A stretch of DNA of 46,610 nt from Lachnospiraceae bacterium UBA1712 (GTDB taxonomy: Bacteria > Bacillota > Clostridia > Lachnospirales > Lachnospiraceae). Under the pieces are notes generated by a model that had not been told where the DNA came from, did not search any database, and worked only from the letters and a program-made list of their open reading frames with translations. The position numbers were made by a program, and so were the translations under genes. This document shows, one piece after another, positions 43,101 through 46,610 of the stretch. The DNA lies in NCBI GenBank assembly GCA_002317175.1, contig DCJA01000025.1:1-46610 (forward strand). The letters are read 5' to 3'. How positions within the stretch are numbered: the stretch's first letter is position 1; the number at the start of each line of letters is the position of its first letter.

Positions 43101-44357
43101 TAAATTATGTACATTGCATTCCAGTTCCAAATTTTCATTCATATATGCATATAAAAGACTGTCCGAAACTAATAAGCTTTTTGGGTGAACACGAGATTTT
43201 TTATGTTTATATTCCCATGCATAAACACCTGTATTATTATCTGCCAGCATTACCAGAGTATCTTTATCATGAATCACTTCCCTGCCTATTATATTCCAGC
43301 CATTTCCACCAATATTGGCTTTGTAAAATGAATTAGATACTTGGTAGCATGGGGATTCATCATCTAATTTACTAAGCGTATCTTTAGACATATAAGTAGT
43401 CTGGCCCTTGGGAATCTCACTACTCTTATCTAATGTCCATTTTGCCCTATAAGTGTCCCATATTACGATTTTGTTCAATTCAGAATTTGTAGAGTCTTTG
43501 GGTACTAATTCCCAACCGTCAAAAGTATATCCTGTACGTGATATATTATCCTTGGTAGGTGCGGGATCCGCACTAAGTCTAGGTGCTTCATAGTCTTCAG
43601 CCCATACACCACCATTGGGATTATACTGCACCTGTCGTTTTACAACAGTTATTTCCTTACCATTAAGTATTAATCCATAATCCCATTTATCTGAATGCAG
43701 ACAGGATAAAGTCGTAGTATCATCACTGATTTCTCCTAGGATAATACCATTAATTTTATATAATTCATCGTTAGATATATTATTTATATATACTCCGACA
43801 TCGCTACTTTTTATTCCAGTAACAAGCCTGATAATATTATCTGTTATAGTATTATTGCCAACTTTATTATAATTAATTCCTACATTAGATTCATATTGGT
43901 TACTAATATTATTAACTGGAGTTTCTTTTACGTAATTATCTTTGATTATGACATTACTGCCAATGACAATATGATAATCACTAGAATCATCAGAGGTAGT
44001 TGATACGCTATTAAGGAGTTCTAAATCTGATGATATAGATTCAGTTTCATTTTCTTCAAATATCTCATCATATGCAGCGAAAAGTACCTCCTTAGTAATC
44101 AATCCTTTACCTATCATCAGATTGATATATTTAAGCTGAAGCATCTCGAATTCTTCATCACTAAGACCATATCGGTCATATTCTTCTTTGGACAAATAAT
44201 CTGAGCCTTCAGTTGTGTATAATCCATAGGTATCGATATCATTCTGAAGCTGTTCCTGGTTGACAGTCAGATCCTCATTGAATGTAAAGATATTCAACTG
44301 GTAATCAGCATCATCTGGCACGCTCAGCACACCCTGAGCTATACAGTTAAAATCCAT
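40176..44357 (-). CDS. C-terminal part of a giant secreted Hint-domain protein (separated by an in-frame stop)
   Basis: This 1,393-codon frame lacks a signal peptide. It stays open upstream without any stop as far as the TAA at 44493, in the same frame as the next gene, so it is almost certainly the rest of that protein. Residues 1-100 and the 45 codons before the ATG complete a Hint domain (NCIAQGVLS, then an IDTYGLYT helix region). An InlB-type repeat (about 242-308: VQYNPNGG, TGYTFDGW, AKW) follows. Two long related regions then end in CNIWIEK and CKIWIEK (the latter at residue 1101). Residues 1128-1393 form a last domain seen in large Lachnospiraceae surface proteins. No LPXTG-type anchor is present. 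No ribosome binding site fits the ATG at 44357. Confidence 0.75.
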   Translation of the reverse strand: MDFNCIAQGVLSVPDDADYQLNIFTFNEDLTVNQEQLQNDIDTYGLYTTEGSDYLSKEEYDRYGLSDEEFEMLQLKYINLMIGKGLITKEVLFAAYDEIFEENETESISSDLELLNSVSTTSDDSSDYHIVIGSNVIIKDNYVKETPVNNISNQYESNVGINYNKVGNNTITDNIIRLVTGIKSSDVGVYINNISNDELYKINGIILGEISDDTTTLSCLHSDKWDYGLILNGKEITVVKRQVQYNPNGGVWAEDYEAPRLSADPAPTKDNISRTGYTFDGWELVPKDSTNSELNKIVIWDTYRAKWTLDKSSEIPKGQTTYMSKDTLSKLDDESPCYQVSNSFYKANIGGNGWNIIGREVIHDKDTLVMLADNNTGVYAWEYKHKKSRVHPKSLLVSDSLLYAYMNENLELECNVHNLLEDFTKYIVQYSNDNNEADYLYLPGAGKEFDTSIGIGRNNQFLLPISVFYNNCNYDRNYGIWLRPYEEITWDDASEWYGTYCMTGGNVDFTTIDGRNNVFPVFNLDLSSILFASTAIESSESAYFTDSFVFRMNGDQKIDSCVDILSNTIRITDSNSEEIYLYIQGSDTTKDWVYSEKIYHSEIFQFTDIINYLKTKGIDTSNITIDKCNIWIEKTDNKVTYAKIADKSNGQYHYLTSATMLDSKKHLGKCSLNCGTLVDEYHLFYKNGVIDTDMEKCSVCNAKNIAYKGVCVDVNHDSLDDTITKMIVVKDEKGNIISSDNYIIEELYGSMEGSVKITGKGSYAGERIVSLQSPSIDSFISKEVFNRSDFNNIINTKNGKKIYVYFGIDRIGSRYPLYWNIAGTNTDKTLALIYNNVENSSLRTEVFKSVDDKKFDLGYGLYDSTTPDKVHGNHYGNSAIRQKLYEIYINCFNSDEQNLIAESTIYNEDVANETVYLLKDKLYAPYGTTRANVKVGNNTKEALDSGISVTLDSSINGIYLRNPTSYGCVHVIYDNQIFICDYTDGLNYIALPACNIKTDSLLFMSKMLLPNSHYDRSFKEIQIEYKDAYFMRFDGRGIIESNAALNKNNDEIIITKAGADEYLCVQWSEDGVDKSYCSEVSVGSISAEKILGSGKKFLPDCKIWIEKEVNQVSYAKYVEKTAIAIEEASLTLAKGTIGINFYFTNMDLFQGGYIDIDGTKYNINGPTQGDEYVYTKYVNAKNMSDKIAIKLYDKNNKFVELANSNDKDGVFYYSVMDYLSSIKDSSDMINLSKAISNYGLCSQYYFRYKAPEALPTVDSVDDYEAHKAITTGTLPDGVEYIGSSLLLKSNTTIRHYFYMNNAGNITFKVDGVTTGVKKDKNIYYLDITGINALNLSNKYKVTVSDGKKTFELQYSALSYCEKVNSSVKDSSLLALTNSLYWYNKETLDYFASK

Positions 44358-44492
44358 AGCTGTATATATAGAATAATAATGTACCTCTTTATCTACTATC
44401 GATGCACTATCCAGACTTTCCCAACATTTATCAGTTGCATTGTAAAAATGCTTACCAACATACTGTTCATAGTTATTCTCTGATATAGTGAC

Positions 44493-44495
44493 TTA
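44493..44495 (-). other. Single in-frame TAA stop splitting the Hint-domain gene
   Basis: The frame reads Met-Lys-stop-Val-Thr-Ile and then continues open for 45 codons to the ATG at 44357 and for 1,393 codons beyond. The surrounding residues form one continuous Hint domain, whose usual pattern at this place is a 'Tyr/Lys-Val' strand. A single base change would restore a sense codon. Confidence 0.88.
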
Positions 44496-45611
44496 TTTCA
44501 TAGATTCTTGCTCAAACAAATCGTGCTGGCCGATTATATCAAGAGTAATATCATTAGAAAAGGTAAGATGAAGTACATGATCAGAAGTATTATCACCCTC
44601 CCAAGCCAGATAAACCATCTGAGGTGTCCATTCACCTGTATGATGATTGTAAGTTAATATAGTGTTACCTTCTGTAATATCCTCTATATTATTGACAGTA
44701 CCATCTCCCATGGTTATCTTAGTGCCTTCGGCAAAGCACGCTTCAGCCTCTTCATCACTTACGCCAGCATCAGTTGAATATACTTTATTTTTATCGGCAT
44801 ATATTCCACCAGCATTTTGGGTAGCGACATTATCAGTTATTGTAGTATCTTCAAGTGTCAATACAGAAGCAACACGATAAATAGCACCACCAATAGTTGC
44901 ATTATTATTTTTGAATTCTGATTTGCTAATTGAGATAGTTTTTACATCTGTATCATTTTTATCAGCACCACTACCTATGTATATAGCCCCTCCATTAGTA
45001 GCATCATTATTCTCGAACTTTGAACCAACAATTGTTGCATCATAATATATAGCTATTGCACCGCCATATACTCCACTATTACCTGTAAATGTAGAATTAT
45101 TAATAGTCAATTCTCCTAGAGATAGTATTGGACTCTTTTCTACAGTTTTGAGACCAGTACAGGTAACATTATTCAACGTTAAACTACCATTATTATGAAT
45201 AAAAGCGTCAGTCATATCTTCAGGATTATTGCTAGTAATCTTACCAAAGCCACAGTCATATATATTTAATTCGGCATTCCCAGATACAATAATCTTGTGA
45301 TTATTCAAATCCAAGGTATTACCATTAAGACACAGATTGACTGTAAAATAATCTTCAATAGTGATGTCCCCAGACAGATTAAGGTCACTGTTCAGTATAT
45401 AGTCTCCACTATCAAGTGTACCTGAAGTTACATCAAGCGTTGTATTAAATGATTCTCCTGTGCTATGAGTATGTGAAGAAGCATTGGTATAAATAGTATT
45501 TACAACTATAGTTGTAATCAATACTATGATACTCAACAGCAATACTACCAATTTATAAATCGATTGTTTAATTGGTGTATTTGATATTTTCTTAATAATA
45601 CTATTATTCAT
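44493..45611 (-). CDS. N-terminal part of a giant secreted protein: signal peptide, beta-helix, start of Hint domain
   Basis: This 372-residue product has a signal peptide (basic residues, hydrophobic about 18-40). A right-handed beta-helix repeat region follows (about 60-285), with GGAIAIYY, GGAIYIG and GGAIYRV rungs like those of Pmp-type adhesins. From Cys292 a Hint domain begins (ACFAEGTKITMGDG, then LHLTF and GQHDLFEQ). The Hint fold is the autoprocessing module of inteins and hedgehog proteins, with the starting Cys as nucleophile. It is cut off by the TAA at 44493. AGAGGA precedes the ATG. The gene lies 38 bases after the toxin gene. As it stands, the Hint domain is only half made. Confidence 0.85.
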   Translation of the reverse strand: MNNSIIKKISNTPIKQSIYKLVVLLLSIIVLITTIVVNTIYTNASSHTHSTGESFNTTLDVTSGTLDSGDYILNSDLNLSGDITIEDYFTVNLCLNGNTLDLNNHKIIVSGNAELNIYDCGFGKITSNNPEDMTDAFIHNNGSLTLNNVTCTGLKTVEKSPILSLGELTINNSTFTGNSGVYGGAIAIYYDATIVGSKFENNDATNGGAIYIGSGADKNDTDVKTISISKSEFKNNNATIGGAIYRVASVLTLEDTTITDNVATQNAGGIYADKNKVYSTDAGVSDEEAEACFAEGTKITMGDGTVNNIEDITEGNTILTYNHHTGEWTPQMVYLAWEGDNTSDHVLHLTFSNDITLDIIGQHDLFEQESMK

Positions 45612-45649
45612 ATTGTCCTCTTCCCTAAATTGCTCGTCCCAATAATATG

Positions 45650-45904
45650 CTAATCTTGACTATGTCCAATATTCAGGATAAGAATTACTACTACATCATC
45701 AGTAATTTCAGCAATAATCCTGTAATCACCTACCCTATATTGCCATTGTCCACTTCGGTTTGAAGTCAATCCCTTTCCATGTAGTCTTGGATCATCACAG
45801 TTCTCAAGATTCTTTCTAATCCATCCCAATATAAGTGCTGCCGTAGCCTTATCCAGTTTCTTTAACTGTTTTATTGCATTTTTGGTAAATTCAACATGAT
45901 ACAT
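45650..45904 (-). CDS. RelE/ParE-family toxin
   Basis: This 84-residue protein is a toxin of the RelE type, which cuts mRNA on the ribosome. It begins YHVEFTKNAIKQLKKLD and has LHGKGL, WQYRVGDYRIIAEI and a C-terminal ILNIGHSQD, all typical. Most relatives continue a few residues after the GH motif, often ending with a Tyr important for activity; that tail is missing here. The start overlaps the antitoxin stop by one base (TAATG), so translation is coupled. RelE is a better fit than YafQ or ParE, but not certain. Confidence 0.88.
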   Translation of the reverse strand: MYHVEFTKNAIKQLKKLDKATAALILGWIRKNLENCDDPRLHGKGLTSNRSGQWQYRVGDYRIIAEITDDVVVILILNIGHSQD

Positions 45905-46125
45905 TAGATTAACCCCAATTCTTTTTCAGCTTGATCTAATGTATAAGTTTCATTATCTGCTTTATAAGCAACAATCGCCTTTTCATATGCTTTTAAATCA
46001 TATTCATCCTCTATCTTTTCAAGAACAGCTTGGCGAAATAACTCTGAAATACTGATATTATGCATACTTGCATAGTTCTTAATAAGCATTGTATCCTCAT
46101 TGCTAAGTCTTAATGAAAAAGCCAT
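45904..46125 (-). CDS. RelB-type antitoxin
   Basis: The 73-residue antitoxin has a ribbon-helix-helix DNA-binding N-terminus (about 1-45, MAFSLRLSNEDTMLIKNYA then ISISELFRQAVLEKIEDE) and a C-terminal toxin-binding segment ending AEKELGLI. It should neutralise the adjacent toxin and repress the shared promoter. AGGAGGG lies eight bases before the ATG. The order antitoxin-toxin is normal for relBE. Confidence 0.88.
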   Translation of the reverse strand: MAFSLRLSNEDTMLIKNYASMHNISISELFRQAVLEKIEDEYDLKAYEKAIVAYKADNETYTLDQAEKELGLI

Positions 46126-46142
46126 ATCTTAACCCTCCTAAC

Positions 46143-46174
46143 GTAATACATTGTAATACATTTACTTTTGACAA
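46143..46174 (-). promoter_or_regulatory. Promoter and direct-repeat operator of the toxin-antitoxin operon
   Basis: TTGTCA (46169-46174), 18 bases, TGTATT (46145-46150) form a minus-strand promoter. The -10 region lies in a direct repeat: GTAATACATT occurs twice in a row at 46143-46162. Ribbon-helix-helix antitoxins bind such repeats, so this is a good candidate for autorepression. Confidence 0.6.
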
Positions 46175-46218
46175 TCAATAATAAACAGAAAGAAGTTTAA
46201 AGTACAGCAAAAAATATA

Positions 46219-46248
46219 AAAAAACAGCTTGGAATTACTTCCAAGCTG
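46219..46248 (-). terminator. Intrinsic terminator of ilvC
   Basis: CAGCTTGGAA (46225-46234) pairs perfectly with TTCCAAGCTG (46239-46248) around TTAC. On the minus strand it is followed by six or more T residues. Confidence 0.93.
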
Positions 46249-46274
46249 CTAATTATAAATCAAGTATTATTATA

Positions 46275-46610
46275 TTAGTTGTTGATGAACTTATCTTCTT
46301 CGTTGTTCCAGCTGTAAAGGTTTCTTACTTCCTCGCCAATCTTCTCTGCTGGATGCTCAGCTGCGAGCTTTCTCATAGCCTTGAAGTGAACCTGACGTCC
46401 TGCTGGAGACATGTCAAGAAGGAATTCCTTAGCAAATGAACCATCCTGGATGTCAGAAAGGATCTTCTTCATAGCCTTCTTTGTATCTTCTGTAATAATC
46501 TTAGGACCTGTGATGTAATCACCATACTCAGCTGTGTTAGAGATTGAATATCTCATACCAGCGAAGCCTGACTGGTAGATAAGGTCTACGATAAGCTTCA
46601 TCTCGTGGAT
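46275..46610 (-). CDS. ilvC: Ketol-acid reductoisomerase, C-terminal part (cut by the window edge)
   Basis: IlvC isomerises and reduces acetolactate in valine, isoleucine and leucine synthesis, using NADPH and Mg2+. Only the last 111 codons are inside the window. HEMKLIVDLIYQSGFAGMRYSISNTAEYG and the following GDYITGPKII belong to the conserved C-terminal catalytic domain. The N-terminal Rossmann domain and the start lie beyond base 46610. The frame is open through the window edge. A strong terminator follows. The gene matches leuCD on the other side of the accessory block, which is also in branched-chain amino-acid synthesis. Confidence 0.96.
   Translation of the reverse strand: MHEMKLIVDLIYQSGFAGMRYSISNTAEYGDYITGPKIITEDTKKAMKKILSDIQDGSFAKEFLLDMSPAGRQVHFKAMRKLAAEHPAEKIGEEVRNLYSWNNEEDKFINN

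Noticed and set aside
44358..44492. Non-coding gap between two surface-protein genes
   Set aside because: Translation shows this stretch is open in the same frame as both neighbours and completes the Hint domain, so it is coding or former coding sequence rather than a true intergenic region.

Overview
This AT-rich window reads as chromosomal DNA of a low-GC Gram-positive anaerobe of the class Clostridia, most likely the family Lachnospiraceae. The assignment rests on the proteins: a zinc-type ribosomal protein L28, an FakA-like kinase with an Asp23/Gls24 partner, YtfJ/DUF2953, ZapA, a U32 peptidase pair, a HisZ-HisG fusion and a SEDS-transpeptidase fusion. It is inferred, not tested by database search. 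Almost every gene lies on the minus strand. The plus-strand genes are a small membrane protein at the left edge, lexA, rpmB and a LysR regulator. Coding density is high, no gap exceeds about 210 bases, and I found no rRNA, tRNA, CRISPR array, transposase or phage gene. || Layout: 1-1970 holds a membrane protein of unknown function, then a YneA-like SOS gene divergent from lexA, with six LexA-box-like sites between them. 1978-6890 is a compact histidine operon, read right to left as hisZG, hisD, hisB, hisIE, with a clear promoter and a hairpin at the start of its transcript. 6886-13290 carries recU, an RluA-type pseudouridine synthase, a membrane protein, the radical-SAM protein YgiQ, an RsuA-type synthase and a membrane-anchored amidase. 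13355-19437 carries a coiled-coil protein, coaD, rsmD, and a topoisomerase IV/gyrase pair. 19638-24898 carries degV, recG, an FakA-like kinase and an Asp23 protein, with rpmB divergent. 25344-33551 is a long cell-envelope and maintenance run: zapA, two U32 proteins, the SEDS-PBP fusion, a Nudix hydrolase, a small unknown, DUF2953, ytfJ and a coiled-coil J-domain protein. 33621-37042 pairs a two-component system with ruvAB. 37239-40078 is leuCD with a divergent LysR regulator. 40176-46125 is accessory: a very large secreted Hint-domain protein and a RelBE toxin-antitoxin pair. The end of ilvC closes the window. || Themes: the window combines amino-acid synthesis (His, Leu, Val/Ile), DNA repair and recombination (lexA, recU, recG, ruvAB, topoisomerase) and envelope growth (SEDS-PBP, amidase, ZapA). 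The most unusual items are: (1) a secreted beta-helix/Hint protein of about 1,811 codons cut inside the Hint domain by one in-frame TAA, with the frame fully open on both sides; (2) HisIE carrying an N-terminal HisF-like barrel that has lost both catalytic aspartates; (3) HisZ fused to HisG; (4) a SEDS glycosyltransferase fused to its transpeptidase; (5) a coiled-coil protein ending in a J-domain-like HPD motif.
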